From contig NZ_OX216966.1 in NCBI RefSeq assembly GCF_945605565.1, positions 2,181,501-2,245,500 of the forward strand: a stretch of DNA of 64,000 nt. The letters are read 5' to 3'. Position 1 is the stretch's first letter. Every line of letters begins with the position of its first letter. This stretch comes from Paenibacillus dendritiformis. GTDB lineage: Bacteria; Bacillota; Bacilli; Paenibacillales; Paenibacillaceae. The translations under genes and the position numbers were made by a program. Below the pieces are notes generated by a model that was not told the DNA's origin, searched no databases, and worked only from the letters and a program-made list of their open reading frames with translations. Of this stretch, positions 54,060 to 63,334 are shown piece after piece.

Positions 54060-54111
54060 GAGTCTGTCTTGTCTGTCGTTCTGCATGTGCAAAAGAGAGG
54101 AGAGAGCCGTG

Positions 54112-54996
54112 ATGAATAACTCCGCGATTCGGCCCAAGCGCTGGACATTTTTCGCCTATTTGCTGCCGAGCGTGCTGCTGTACGCGTTCATGGTCCTTGT
54201 TCCGTTGGTGCTCGCCTTGCGATACAGCTTCTATAAATGGTCGGGCGGACCGAAGATGGAATGGATCGGGCTCCGCAACTATGAGGTGCTTCTTCAAGAT
54301 GCGAAATTTTGGGGCGCTTTTCTCAATAACTTAATTATTGTCGGCTTCAGTGTCGTCGGCCAGATCGGGATCGCGTTCATCATCGCGGTCTTCCTGATGA
54401 ACAAGTGGGTGAAGTGGCGCGAATTCCATCGGACCGTCATCTTTATCCCCGTCGTCCTGTCCTCGGTCGTCATCGGCTTCCTGTGGTCCATGATCTTCAA
54501 CAATGACGCGGGACTGCTGAACTGGCTGCTGACTTCCCTGGGACTCGAATCCTGGATCAAGCCGTGGCTGGACGATCCGAACGTCGTCATGTACTCCGTA
54601 ACAGCACCGATTGTGTGGCAATATATCGGTTTCTACCTGATTATATTTATGGCTTCGATGCAAAGCATCAACGGGGAAGTGTACGAGATGGCGGAGATCG
54701 ATGGAGCCACCGGCTTCAAGAAGACGATGTACATTACGCTGCCCCTGCTTAAGGATACGATGAAAATTGCCGTGATGCTCTGTATTGCGGGGAACATGAA
54801 GGCGTTCGACAGCATCTTCGTCATGACGGGAGGCGGACCGGGCAATTCCTCCACAGTCATGGCGCAATATGCATATGACACGTCGTTCAAAGCGTTCAAG
54901 CTTGGATACGGCAGTGCGATCTCCATCGGCATTATGGTGCTCAGCGTCTTCCTTATCCTGTTGAGCCGCCTGATTGGAGGGAAGAACAATGACTAA
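54112..54996 (+). CDS. Sugar ABC transporter permease 1 (MalF-like)
   Basis: A 294-aa membrane protein with six helices. It carries the EAA loop of sugar permeases (EVYEMAEIDGATGFKKTMYITLPLL), which docks with the ATPase. AGAGGAGAG precedes ATG 54112 (GTG 54109 is an alternative). Its stop overlaps the start of the second permease. No ATPase gene lies in the cluster, so a shared MsiK-type ATPase encoded elsewhere probably powers it, as is common in this group. Confidence 0.93.
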   Translation: MNNSAIRPKRWTFFAYLLPSVLLYAFMVLVPLVLALRYSFYKWSGGPKMEWIGLRNYEVLLQDAKFWGAFLNNLIIVGFSVVGQIGIAFIIAVFLMNKWVKWREFHRTVIFIPVVLSSVVIGFLWSMIFNNDAGLLNWLLTSLGLESWIKPWLDDPNVVMYSVTAPIVWQYIGFYLIIFMASMQSINGEVYEMAEIDGATGFKKTMYITLPLLKDTMKIAVMLCIAGNMKAFDSIFVMTGGGPGNSSTVMAQYAYDTSFKAFKLGYGSAISIGIMVLSVFLILLSRLIGGKNND

Positions 54997-55822
54997 AGCG
55001 ATGCGGTTCATTCCGCGGTTCTTGATTAACCTGTTCCTGTGGGTCATGTCGTTGTCCTGCATATTCCCGGTCATCTGGATGATCTATTCCTCGCTGAAAA
55101 CCCAGCAGGAATTCAATCTGAATATTATTTCATTGCCAACGTCGCTGAATTTCCAGAACTATATTGACGCCTTCCGCATCGGGAAGATGGATACGTATTT
55201 CGTGAACAGCGTATTCGTCACCGTGCTGACGGTTATCTTCACGGTCGTATTGAGCTTCCTGGCCGCCTATATTTTGGCGCGCTTCGACTTCCCGGGGCGC
55301 AATCTGGTCTACTTCATGTTCCTGGCAGGAATGCTCATTCCGATTCACGGGCTGCTTATCCCGGTCTTCGTCGAGTTCAAGGCGCTGGGGCTGCTCGATC
55401 AGCGGATAACGCTCGTGCTGCCGTACGTCGCCTTCAACCTGTCGATGGGGATATTCCTGTTCGAGAACTTCATCAAATCGGTTCCGCTCGAGGTCGAGGA
55501 AGCGGCGGCGATTGACGGAAGCAGCACGACGCGGCGGGTGCTTACGATCGTGCTCCCGATGTGTCTTCCGGTCATCTCGACGGCCATCATCCTGTACTTC
55601 CTGGGCGCCTGGAACGAGTTCCCGTTCGCGCTCGTGCTGATTAAGAGCCCGGAGCTGCGGACGCTTCCGGTCGGTCTGACGAATTTCAACGGACAGTTCA
55701 CCGTGAACTATCCGCAAATGATGGCAGCGATGGTCATCGTCGTATTGCCGGTCATTTTGACTTATCTCGCATTCTATAAGAAAATTATGCAAGGAATGAC
55801 GGCGGGGGCCGTCAAAGGCTAA
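54989..55822 (+). CDS. Sugar ABC transporter permease 2 (MalG-like)
   Basis: A 277-aa, six-helix permease with the EAA loop EVEEAAAIDGSSTTRRVLTIVLP. It overlaps the end of permease 1 by 8 bp (ATG 54989, GGAGGG before it) and so is translationally coupled. The C-terminal part (WNEFPFALVLIKSPELRTLPVGL) is typical of MalG-type subunits. Confidence 0.93.
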   Translation: MTKAMRFIPRFLINLFLWVMSLSCIFPVIWMIYSSLKTQQEFNLNIISLPTSLNFQNYIDAFRIGKMDTYFVNSVFVTVLTVIFTVVLSFLAAYILARFDFPGRNLVYFMFLAGMLIPIHGLLIPVFVEFKALGLLDQRITLVLPYVAFNLSMGIFLFENFIKSVPLEVEEAAAIDGSSTTRRVLTIVLPMCLPVISTAIILYFLGAWNEFPFALVLIKSPELRTLPVGLTNFNGQFTVNYPQMMAAMVIVVLPVILTYLAFYKKIMQGMTAGAVKG

Positions 55823-55866
55823 CGGACTCCCGTCTATTGACATAATGAGCAGATAGGGGCGGATGA

Positions 55867-57249
55867 ATGATGGATAAGCATTCTGCGCGGCGGCCGAATG
55901 TGATCGTGCTCGTCGCCGATGACCACCGGTATGAGTCGATTCGGGCGCACGGCAACCCCGAGGTGCTGACTCCGACGCTGGACCGATTGGCCGAGCGCGG
56001 CGTCAGCTACCAGAGCACGAACATCATTGGCGGGATGGACGGAGCGGTATGCTCGCCATGCCGGGCCTGCCTGAACACCGGCTCCTCGATATTCGGGGCG
56101 ACGGTGAAGCAGGAGCTGGGCGACACGGTGGAGAAGATGACGCTGTCTCCGGAGAAGCGCACCTTGGGCGAGACGTTCCAACAGCATGGTTACTATGCGT
56201 ATGCGGTCGGGAAGTGGCATAATGACACCGCCAGCTTCAACCGCAGCTTTGCCGGCGGCAACCGCATCTTCTTCGGCGGAATGAGCCATCATCGGGAGGT
56301 CCCTGTCTATGCCTATGATCCGGCGGGAACTTATTCGTCCTCCCAGCGCACCGTCGAGAGCACGTTCTCGACCGAGCTGTTCACGGATGAAGCGGAGTCG
56401 TTCATCCGGAGATATGACCGGGAGGATCCGTTTTTCCTCTATGTCGCCTATACTTCTCCTCATGATCCGCGGACGGCGCCCGAGCCGTATGCGTCGCATT
56501 ATGAGGGCGACCGCGTCACCGTGCCCGGCAATTTTTTGCCGGAGCATCCTTTTGACAATGGAGAGATGCATATCCGGGATGAAGGGCTCGCGGGCCTGCC
56601 GCGCACGAGGGATGAGGTTCGGCGCCATATCGCCGATTATTACGCGATGATCACCCATATGGATGCGCAGATGGGGCGGTTAATGCAAGCGCTGGAGGAG
56701 ACCGGACGAATGGACGACACGATCGTCGTCTATACGTCTGACCACGGGCTCGCCGTCGGGCAGCATGGCTTGATGGGCAAGCAAAATTTGTACGAGCACA
56801 GTATCCGCATTCCATGGCTGATGGCAGGGCCTGGCGTGCCGGCCAAGGGGCCGATACGCGGGCAAGTGTATCAGATGGATATTTATCCGACCTTATGCGA
56901 GCTGGCTGGCATTCCAGTTCCGGCGTCCGTGGAAGGACGCAGCATGGCAGGCCTGATGCGCGGAGAAGCCGGCGCGGAGGAGCGGAATACCGTCTATGCG
57001 CTGTACAAGGACACGCAGCGGATGGTGAAGGACGGCCGCTACAAGCTCATTCGCTACCGGAAGTCCGGCGTAACCGGCGAAGGTACGGACATGGTGCAGC
57101 TGTTCGACCTGCTTGAAGATCCCTTGGAGCTGCGCAATCTGGCGCAGGAACCGGAGATGCAGCAGCATATCCGCCGCTTGGACGAGGCGATGCAGGCGTG
57201 GATGAGGCAGGTCGGCGACCCGTTCGCGGATTCATTTGCGATAAGCTGA
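55867..57249 (+). CDS. Type I sulfatase (cytoplasmic)
   Basis: A 460-aa arylsulfatase-family enzyme. The N-terminal metal site is VLVADDHRYESI, the formylglycine motif is CSPCR (within AVCSPCRACLNTG, about residue 61), and the second metal site is YTSDHGLAVGQHGLMGK. The Cys of CSPCR must be converted to formylglycine to act. No signal peptide is present, so it works in the cytoplasm on imported sulfated sugars. It follows permease 2 by 44 bp and precedes the GH125 gene, pointing to a sulfated mannose-containing glycan. The exact bond is unknown. Confidence 0.9.
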   Translation: MMDKHSARRPNVIVLVADDHRYESIRAHGNPEVLTPTLDRLAERGVSYQSTNIIGGMDGAVCSPCRACLNTGSSIFGATVKQELGDTVEKMTLSPEKRTLGETFQQHGYYAYAVGKWHNDTASFNRSFAGGNRIFFGGMSHHREVPVYAYDPAGTYSSSQRTVESTFSTELFTDEAESFIRRYDREDPFFLYVAYTSPHDPRTAPEPYASHYEGDRVTVPGNFLPEHPFDNGEMHIRDEGLAGLPRTRDEVRRHIADYYAMITHMDAQMGRLMQALEETGRMDDTIVVYTSDHGLAVGQHGLMGKQNLYEHSIRIPWLMAGPGVPAKGPIRGQVYQMDIYPTLCELAGIPVPASVEGRSMAGLMRGEAGAEERNTVYALYKDTQRMVKDGRYKLIRYRKSGVTGEGTDMVQLFDLLEDPLELRNLAQEPEMQQHIRRLDEAMQAWMRQVGDPFADSFAIS

Positions 57250-57413
57250 TGAAGTTCCGGCGCAGAGGGTAGCGATAACCTGCGTTTGCATGTAAACTAA
57301 GAAGAGCCGCGGGCAGGATAAGGCAGAGGAGCGGCTTCGCTCTTCCCGCTGTCCGTGCCGGCGCATATCATCCCAATATATACATCAAGTGGAACAGGTG
57401 GAGGATACCCAAG

Positions 57414-58739
57414 ATGGAACAATTCCGATTGCCCAAAATCGACGTGCCGAAGTTCGAGCTTCCCCAAGCGGTGAAGCAGGTGCTGGCGGAGGCAGAGCAG
57501 AAGCTGGCGCATCGCCCGAAGCTGTTGAAGCAGTTCAAGAACTGCTTCCCGAATACGCTGGAGACGACGACGAAGCTGCTGGAGGACGGCACGACCTTCG
57601 TGCTGACCGGAGACATTCCGGCTATGTGGCTGCGCGACTCGGTGGAGCAAGTCATTCACTATGTCCCGTTCGCCAAGGATGACGCCGATTTGCAGCGCAT
57701 CATCGGCGGCCTGATTAAGCGCCATATGTTCTATATCAATATCGATCCGTATGCGAACGCATTCAATGAAGGCCCGAACGACTGGCACTGGGATGCGAAT
57801 GACCAGACCGACATGTCCCCATGGGTATGGGAGCGCAAATATGAGCTCGATTCGATGTGCTTCACGATTCGTCTTGCTTATATGTATTGGAAAGAGACGG
57901 GGCGCACCGATATTTTCGATACGAACTTCAAATCCGCCATGCGCAAAATCGTCGACGTCTGGAAGACGGAGCAGCGCCATTTCGAGCAATCGCCGTACCG
58001 CTTCATGCGCGAGAATTGCCCGGATATCGATACGCTGCGCAACGACGGCCTTGGCATGCCGGTCAACTATACGGGGATGACGTGGTCCGGCTTCCGTCCG
58101 AGCGACGATGCCTGCGACTTCCATTATAATATTCCTTCCAACATGTTCGCGGCCGTCTCGCTGCGCCAGATGCAGGAGATTGCGAAATACGGCTTCCGCG
58201 ATGAAGCGTTCGTGAAGGAAATGCACAAGCTCGAAAAAGAAATCGAGCACGGCATCCAGCTGTACGGCACCTACAATCACCCGGCCTACGGCAAAATGTA
58301 CGTGTACGAGACGGACGGCTTCGGCAACTTCTGTCTGATGGACGATGCGGGGACGCCGAGTCTGATGTCGATTCCGTATCTCGGCTATACGGACGCTGCA
58401 GATCCGATCTACCAGAATACGCGCCGCTTCATCCTGAGCAAGGAGAATCCGTACTACTTCGAAGGCAAGGCCGCCTCGGGAATCGGCAGCCCGCATACGC
58501 CGGACGGCTATATATGGCATATGGCGCTCTCGATGCAGGGCTTGACGGCGATCAGCGATGAGGAGATCGTGTCGCTCATCGCCACGTTGGAAGCGACCGA
58601 TGCCGATACCGGCTTCATGCATGAAGGCTTCCACGCGGACGATCCGGCCATCTTCACCCGCCCTTGGTTCGCTTGGTCGAACAGTCTGTTCTCCCAGCTC
58701 GTGTGGAAAGCGATGCAGCGGGGATTGCTGGACAAATAA
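57414..58739 (+). CDS. GH125 exo-alpha-1,6-mannosidase
   Basis: A 441-aa enzyme of glycoside hydrolase family 125. TGDIPAMWLRDS (about residues 65-76), DPYANAFNEGPND, KYELDSMCFTIRLAY, GMTWSGFRPSDDACDFHYNIPSNMFA and GSPHTPDGYIWHMALSMQGLT are family hallmarks. Members are inverting enzymes that release mannose from alpha-1,6-linked non-reducing ends, as found in N-glycans and yeast mannan. No signal peptide is present, so it acts on imported oligosaccharides. ATG 57414 follows GGAGG. It closes the ABC-sulfatase operon and is followed by two terminator hairpins. Confidence 0.93.
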   Translation: MEQFRLPKIDVPKFELPQAVKQVLAEAEQKLAHRPKLLKQFKNCFPNTLETTTKLLEDGTTFVLTGDIPAMWLRDSVEQVIHYVPFAKDDADLQRIIGGLIKRHMFYINIDPYANAFNEGPNDWHWDANDQTDMSPWVWERKYELDSMCFTIRLAYMYWKETGRTDIFDTNFKSAMRKIVDVWKTEQRHFEQSPYRFMRENCPDIDTLRNDGLGMPVNYTGMTWSGFRPSDDACDFHYNIPSNMFAAVSLRQMQEIAKYGFRDEAFVKEMHKLEKEIEHGIQLYGTYNHPAYGKMYVYETDGFGNFCLMDDAGTPSLMSIPYLGYTDAADPIYQNTRRFILSKENPYYFEGKAASGIGSPHTPDGYIWHMALSMQGLTAISDEEIVSLIATLEATDADTGFMHEGFHADDPAIFTRPWFAWSNSLFSQLVWKAMQRGLLDK

Positions 58740-58770
58740 AGGACAAGCCGAAGTTCCTGAGATACGAACA

Positions 58771-58834
58771 AGGCGGAGCAGGTTTACTGCTCCGCCTAAG
58801 ACTGTCGACAAAGTCCTGTCGACAGTCTTTTTTT
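58771..58834 (+). terminator. Double hairpin terminator after the GH125 gene
   Basis: A perfect 11-bp stem (58771-58781 with 58787-58797) is followed at once by a second perfect 11-bp stem (58799-58809 with 58818-58828) and seven T. Confidence 0.9.
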
Positions 58835-58919
58835 CTTAGGAAGGGCGGGGCCGGGGGAGGCAGGACAGGTTATGTTATGGCAAGCAGGTCCGCGCATGAA
58901 GCAAGCTAGTCCCCGCTTG

Positions 58920-58987
58920 AAAATGCTGCACAGGCGCAGCATTTTTAACCTCAAGAGGCTAAATTCCGAGAAAATCCTGCAAAATCG
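58920..58987. repeat. Dispersed CTGCA/TGCAG hairpin repeat, copy C
   Basis: A perfect 10-bp stem AAAATGCTGC/GCAGCATTTT (58920-58929 with 58936-58945), then a lone GAAAATCCTGCAAAAT that matches half of the other copies. It sits at the left edge of the IS3-family element. Confidence 0.5.
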
Positions 58988-59061
58988 GCTAGGCCCCTCA
59001 TATCTGGGGTCATGCCCACCAAAAAATATGCGTTCTTAGAATTGCTTCCTATTTCGCGTGA

Positions 59062-60030
59062 TTACATGGCCCGATGATATTTTGATCGGTCTTCCAGCGT
59101 CATGACCCACTTCGAGAATTGCGATGGTGACATGCTCTTTAGGCTACCATGCATTCTGCGGTTGTTGTAGAAATCCATATAACGATCAAGTGCTTCATAG
59201 GCCTCTTCAAATGTCATAAATTCCGTCAGGCTGAACAGATCACGTTCGAGTATGCTATGAAATGACTCAATGTACGCGTTCATATTCGGGCTACGCGGCG
59301 GGATCCGTTCATGGACGATCTCCAGACTCTCGCACGTATCACCAAACAGCTTGCTGACAAACTGAGGCCCGTTGTCGGTGCGGATGGTAGGTAAGTCATC
59401 GCCGGGATTCAGACGTTCTTGCAGCGCACGGCATAGTGTCTGCACGACGTGCTTGGCCTCACAGACGGAACCCCGGTATTGTCCGACGACGACGCGGTCA
59501 AATACGTCGATGATACTGAGCACGAAAAAGAATCGCTGACGCCCAACCACGTACCCATATTTAATGTCAATTTGCCATAGCTGATTCACCCCGGTTACCG
59601 TTCGGTTTCTCGGTACTCTGCGAGGATGTTTGCTTGTTTTCTTTCGTTGTTTCTGAAGAATTCCTAACTCCTTGCAAATGCGGTACGCCTTTTTCTTGTT
59701 TAGGATCAAGCCACGTTGTCTGCGGAGGCACAGCGCCAAATTCTTGTACCCATACACGTGCTCTTCTCCTTCCAGGAGTTCGAGCATCCATTCTTTAATC
59801 TGTTCATCTGCAACTTTCCGGCCCGTGTTCGTAGAGGAAAATCCAGGTACAGGACGCCCTTTTAGGCCGCATGAAGCACGTTCTTCGGTGTTGGATGCCT
59901 CTCGTTTCTTCCGGCCATAGTACGTCGATTCGTGAACTTTTAGGATACGCAGAACCTTAGCTGTTGCATGCCCCCGCTTAATAAACGATTCTGCTACTTC
60001 AAGTCTTTCAGATAAGCGGGGTTCTTCTTT
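59062..60030 (-). CDS. IS3-family transposase OrfB (integrase domain, made by -1 frameshift)
   Basis: In the -1 frame relative to orfA the sequence is open without a stop from the slippery site down to TAA at 59064-59062, about 320 codons. The product has a helical HTH_21-like region and then an rve integrase core with the D-D-E residues in WQIDIKYGYV, IRTDNGPQF and SPNMNAYIESFHS. As in other IS3 elements, OrfB should be made as an OrfAB fusion. The first in-frame ATG (59787) lies well inside the gene and has no ribosome binding site, which supports frameshifting. Confidence 0.85.
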   Translation of the reverse strand, partial: KEEPRLSERLEVAESFIKRGHATAKVLRILKVHESTYYGRKKREASNTEERASCGLKGRPVPGFSSTNTGRKVADEQIKEWMLELLEGEEHVYGYKNLALCLRRQRGLILNKKKAYRICKELGILQKQRKKTSKHPRRVPRNRTVTGVNQLWQIDIKYGYVVGRQRFFFVLSIIDVFDRVVVGQYRGSVCEAKHVVQTLCRALQERLNPGDDLPTIRTDNGPQFVSKLFGDTCESLEIVHERIPPRSPNMNAYIESFHSILERDLFSLTEFMTFEEAYEALDRYMDFYNNRRMHGSLKSMSPSQFSKWVMTLEDRSKYHRAM

Positions 60031-60314
60031 TTTACGAGTTCTCGCAGGATTTCGATCTCAAGTTCTTTTTCACCCAGGAGCTTTTTTGCCTGTTCGAACT
60101 TGGCCTCCACCTCTTGAAGTCGACGGAGTTCTTGCAGATGCTCGTCTGCTGCAGGTATCTCCTCTTGACTAATTTCGTCACGGTGGTCTCTAACCCAAAC
60201 ACGTATAGTCTCCGGATGTACACCGTACATTCGGGCGAGAGTTCCCACCTTAATGCCGGCCAGTGCTTCCTTTACGATTTCCAAGCGTATTTCTTTGCTA
60301 AAGTGCTTTCCCAT
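59994..60314 (-). CDS. IS3-family transposase OrfA
   Basis: A 106-aa protein with an N-terminal helix-turn-helix (KEIRLEIVKEALAGIKVGTLARMYGVHPETIRVWV) that binds the element's ends, and a leucine-zipper-like coiled coil (about 65-95). Near its end the mRNA has AAAAAAG (60033-60027), the classic -1 slippage site of IS3 elements, leading into orfB. Confidence 0.88.
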   Translation of the reverse strand: MGKHFSKEIRLEIVKEALAGIKVGTLARMYGVHPETIRVWVRDHRDEISQEEIPAADEHLQELRRLQEVEAKFEQAKKLLGEKELEIEILRELVKKKNPAYLKDLK

Positions 60315-60438
60315 ACTTATTACCCCCTCTGATAACAGCTTATAATATTGGGGCCAAGAGCTCCAGTTTAATTAGGGGGCCTAGGAGAAATTACATTATT
60401 TCGCCATTTTGAACGCTATATATGCTTTGCCGTAGGGG

Positions 60439-60511
60439 AATTGCTGTATTTTTGCAGCAATCTTATTTTCGCAACCTCGTGTCAATGAAATTGCTGCATT
60501 TTTACAGTATT
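60439..60511. repeat. Dispersed CTGCA/TGCAG hairpin repeat, copy D
   Basis: Two hairpins: ATTGCTG-TATTTTT-GCAGCAAT (near 60440-60461) and ATTGCTG-CATTTTT-ACAGTAT (near 60490-60510). The second ends in the CAGTATT seen in copies A and B. Confidence 0.5.
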
Positions 60512-60740
60512 GGCGGAGCAGGTGCATAGAGTGTCGGGAGATAATGCAGCTTTGGCGGAGCAGGTGAATAGACTGGCGGGAGATAATACAGCTTTGGCGG
60601 AGCAGATGAAAAAGCCATCGGCCACCGATTTTGCGTTCAATTCATCCAGCGCGCTGAGGATCATCAATCCGTATTTGCAGCGCAGCCAATCGCTTGGTGC
60701 AGCGGATGATGATATTCTCGCGGCGGGAGAGTACGCCTGA
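60510..60740 (+). pseudogene. Fragment with 14-aa coiled-coil repeats
   Basis: The frame encodes LAEQVHRVSGDNAA, LAEQVNRLAGDNTA and LAEQMKK, a 14-residue (42-bp) tandem repeat with heptad character, followed by about 45 residues ending GAADDDILAAGEYA. No ribosome binding site is present and the upstream part is a dispersed repeat. It looks like the C-terminal end of a lost coiled-coil protein. The family is unknown. Confidence 0.35.
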
Positions 60741-60931
60741 GAAGTGGACCTCTCCGTCCCCGGCGAGCCGAGCCGGCATACGTGGAAGCCGTTGATCACG
60801 ATCGGCAAAGCCAAGGAGGCTTGCATGCCGATGTTCAGGATCAACTGCGGCATGTGGAGAGGGTGTGCCCCTTTCGCTATTTGCGAGCTCATAGCATCTT
60901 CGACGATGAGATGATGGTATACGATGAAGAC

Positions 60932-61226
60932 GAGGCGGATCACCTTCGCCATAGAGAAGAAAACAAACGGATTTATGCGCAGAGGAAAGAAACAATAGGG
61001 CGGGTTTTTGCTGATTTAAAGGAGAAGCATGGGATGCGGTGGACGACCTTACGCGGGTTAAAAAGAATGTCTGTGCAAGCGATGCTTGTTTTTGCTGCCA
61101 TGAACTTCAAAAAAATGGCGACCTGGCTCTGGAAGACCGGTCGCACCTCTCCTGAGTTCTCTTTCGTATTTGTAAATATGGATAAAAAACGTAAAGAACT
61201 CCCGCGGTTGCAGTATTTCGCGGGAG
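60932..61226 (+). pseudogene. C-terminal remnant of an IS1182-family transposase
   Basis: The translated segment EENKRIYAQRKETIGRVFAD, LKEKHGMRWTTLRGLKRMSV and QAMLVFAAMNFKKMATWLW is the C-terminal DDE region of IS1182-type transposases (the RVFAD-KEKHGMR motif carries the catalytic Glu region). The N-terminal two thirds are missing, and the frame upstream is unrelated. A hairpin at 61197-61228 may be the old right end. Confidence 0.7.
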
Positions 61227-61228
61227 TT
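61197..61228 (-). terminator. Hairpin that may terminate the chemotaxis gene
   Basis: A perfect 10-bp stem (61197-61206 with 61219-61228). On the minus strand it is followed by CTTTACG and six U. It lies 50 bp beyond the end of the chemoreceptor gene and may derive from the IS1182 remnant. Confidence 0.5.
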
Positions 61229-61279
61229 TGTCTTCGATCTGGGCGGAGCTGGTTTCCTGCTCCCCCTTGCTGCGTTCTC

Positions 61280-63334
61280 TTAAATTTTATACCGGCTTAT
61301 CATCTCGTTCAGCGTTTGCGCCATTTGATTCAATTGCTCCGCGTTCTTCAACAGTGTGCCCATATCGAGCAGCTGCTGATCCGTGAACTTCACCAGCTTC
61401 GTGGCATGCTCCGCGTTCTTTTCGGCGATGTGCGCAATCTCATTCACGGAAGCAAGCACTTCCTCGGAGCCGGCGGACATTTCTTCCGTCACGGCCGACG
61501 TGTCCTGAATCTGGCCTGCAATATCCGTAATGTCCGTTAAGATGCGTTCGAAGGTCGCGCCCGAATTTTGCACTTTTTCAATGCCGTCGGCGACGCTATC
61601 CCGCACGAGATCCATCGATTCCACGGCTTTGCGGGCATCGTGTCTCGTCTCCTCGATCAGATCGGAGATTTCACGGGCCGATTCGGCCGAGCGCTCCGCC
61701 AGCTTCCTGACTTCATGGGCGACGACGGCGAAGCCTTGGCCATGTTCTCCGGCCCGGGATGCTTCAATCGCCGCATTGAGGGCAAGCAGGTTCGTCTGCG
61801 ATGCGATCTGGGTGATGACATCGACGATATGGGCCATCTGCTCCGACCGCTCGCCGAGAGTCTGCACCAATCCTCCCGAATGCTTCACCGATTCATCGAT
61901 CGTATTCATCTGCCGCACCGCTTCCTGGAGCAGCATATTGCCCTGCTTCGCCTGGTCGGTCGTATCGATGGACGTCTCGGATATGTTGGTTGTGCTTTCC
62001 GCGATGCGCTGAATGCCGATGGCCATCTCTTCCATCGCCTTGGCTCCTTCCTCCGTGCCCCGCATTTGCGTCTCGGCGCCGCTCGCGACGATCTTGACAA
62101 TGGAATCGACTTCCTGAATCTGAGCCGTGCTTGCCGCCGTATGGGCTGACAACTGCTCCGAAGATGCGGCCAATGTATTCGCGGCGCTGCGTATCTCTCC
62201 GACGAGATGGCGGATGGAGGCTTGCATCACTTGGAGCGATTGTCCCAGCACGCCGACTTCATCCTTTTTCCGCTGAATAGAGGCAGGGACCTCGCCTGTG
62301 AAATCCCCGGCGCTGATTTCCTTCAGATTGGCGACGACGGTCTGAATCGGCTTCGTAATGTTCGATGCCACTCCAAGCGCCAGCAGCACGGATAAGAGGG
62401 CGCATATCGAGCTGGTGATCAGATTGATCATTCCGATCTTGTCGGCTTCTTGTGTCAGCTCGCTTTTTTCAACGATAGACAAGTATTTCCACCCGGTCGT
62501 CTGTGACGTATACAAGTTGGTCATATAGTCTGTGCCATCGACTTGAATCTCGAAATGATCCGCCGTTTTTTCTTTGATATCCGCAAATTGAGGGACGCCG
62601 ATGTCCGCAATGTTTTTGGAGATCAGCTCCGGGTTGCGGGGATGCGCGAGAATCGTTCCGTCTTTGGAGAGCAGAACGACATAGCCGGTCTCCCGGATTT
62701 TGATGCTCTGGAGCTGTTCGGCCAGCTTGCTGAGGCTCGTATCCATCCCGAGTACGCCCAGCGGCTTGCCGTTATCGTCGTGGACGACCGCTACGCTGCT
62801 CATATTCAAGTCGCCGGTTACTGAATCGACATACGGATCGGTAATCGTCACTTGGTCCGGCTTCGCCATCGCGTTCGTATACCAAGGACGGGTGCGCGGG
62901 TCATACTTGGCGGCCATTTCTTTTTCCGGCCACTGCACGTAACCGCCATGATTAGCGGCCAAAAATACGGTAGAGGTGTTTGGATGCGTCTGGGCAAAGC
63001 GTTCAAATTCCTTATAAATTTGACTTTCAATGCCGCCATTTTGCGCAAATGTCGATTTTTTGTTCTCCGTTTGCTTCATGTATGAGGTGATGCTGTCATC
63101 GGCTTGATTGATAATCGGGCTGTCCGCCAGAAACTTGACATTCTCTTTTACCGTGTCGAAAAAAAGCGACATTCTGCCGTCCACCTGCGCGACTTCGTTG
63201 GTCGTCGACGTCACGAATGCGGAGGTGATTTCTTTGATCATACTATTATTAACAATAATGCCAATAATAGAAATTGGAATCAGGATCGTAACTAAAAAGG
63301 CAAGAACCAGTTTCATTTTAATGCTTTTTAACAT
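61280..63334 (-). CDS. Methyl-accepting chemotaxis protein with dCACHE sensor
   Basis: A 684-aa membrane chemoreceptor. TM1 (about residues 8-30) is followed by a large extracytoplasmic dCACHE-like domain (about 35-300; [21 protein letters not shown] and [16 protein letters not shown] are typical), TM2 (about 305-328), HAMP (about 330-385) and a long cytoplasmic coiled coil. The conserved signalling tip is [20 protein letters not shown]. dCACHE domains of this kind bind amino acids or organic acids. ATG 63334 has GAGGAGGGG before it. A SigD-like promoter lies upstream, and a CheX-like gene starts on the other strand. Confidence 0.92.
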   Translation of the reverse strand: MLKSIKMKLVLAFLVTILIPISIIGIIVNNSMIKEITSAFVTSTTNEVAQVDGRMSLFFDTVKENVKFLADSPIINQADDSITSYMKQTENKKSTFAQNGGIESQIYKEFERFAQTHPNTSTVFLAANHGGYVQWPEKEMAAKYDPRTRPWYTNAMAKPDQVTITDPYVDSVTGDLNMSSVAVVHDDNGKPLGVLGMDTSLSKLAEQLQSIKIRETGYVVLLSKDGTILAHPRNPELISKNIADIGVPQFADIKEKTADHFEIQVDGTDYMTNLYTSQTTGWKYLSIVEKSELTQEADKIGMINLITSSICALLSVLLALGVASNITKPIQTVVANLKEISAGDFTGEVPASIQRKKDEVGVLGQSLQVMQASIRHLVGEIRSAANTLAASSEQLSAHTAASTAQIQEVDSIVKIVASGAETQMRGTEEGAKAMEEMAIGIQRIAESTTNISETSIDTTDQAKQGNMLLQEAVRQMNTIDESVKHSGGLVQTLGERSEQMAHIVDVITQIASQTNLLALNAAIEASRAGEHGQGFAVVAHEVRKLAERSAESAREISDLIEETRHDARKAVESMDLVRDSVADGIEKVQNSGATFERILTDITDIAGQIQDTSAVTEEMSAGSEEVLASVNEIAHIAEKNAEHATKLVKFTDQQLLDMGTLLKNAEQLNQMAQTLNEMISRYKI

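Larger units (their letters stand above)
58989..60384 (-). mobile_element. IS3-family insertion sequence (orfA/orfB with frameshift), boundaries approximate
   Basis: About 1.39 kb holding orfA and orfB on the minus strand, both apparently intact. Candidate imperfect terminal inverted repeats begin with CTAGGCCCC near 58989 and are mirrored by GGGGGCCTAG at 60375-60384; inside them CTGGGGTCATGCCC (59003 on) is loosely mirrored by the sequence around 60345-60364. I could not identify a target-site duplication, so the ends are provisional. CTGCA-type dispersed repeats lie on both sides. Confidence 0.75.
60385..61279. other. Mobile-element graveyard
   Basis: Between the IS3-family element and the chemotaxis gene there is no intact gene. 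The stretch holds a dispersed repeat, a short coding-like 42-bp tandem repeat (60516-60615), unplaced coding-like fragments and the end of an IS1182-type transposase. Confidence 0.6.

Noticed and set aside
60482..60952. 156-codon minus-strand frame in the mobile-element debris
   Set aside because: It is the antisense of the 14-residue repeat frame and of unrelated fragments, and has no start signal.
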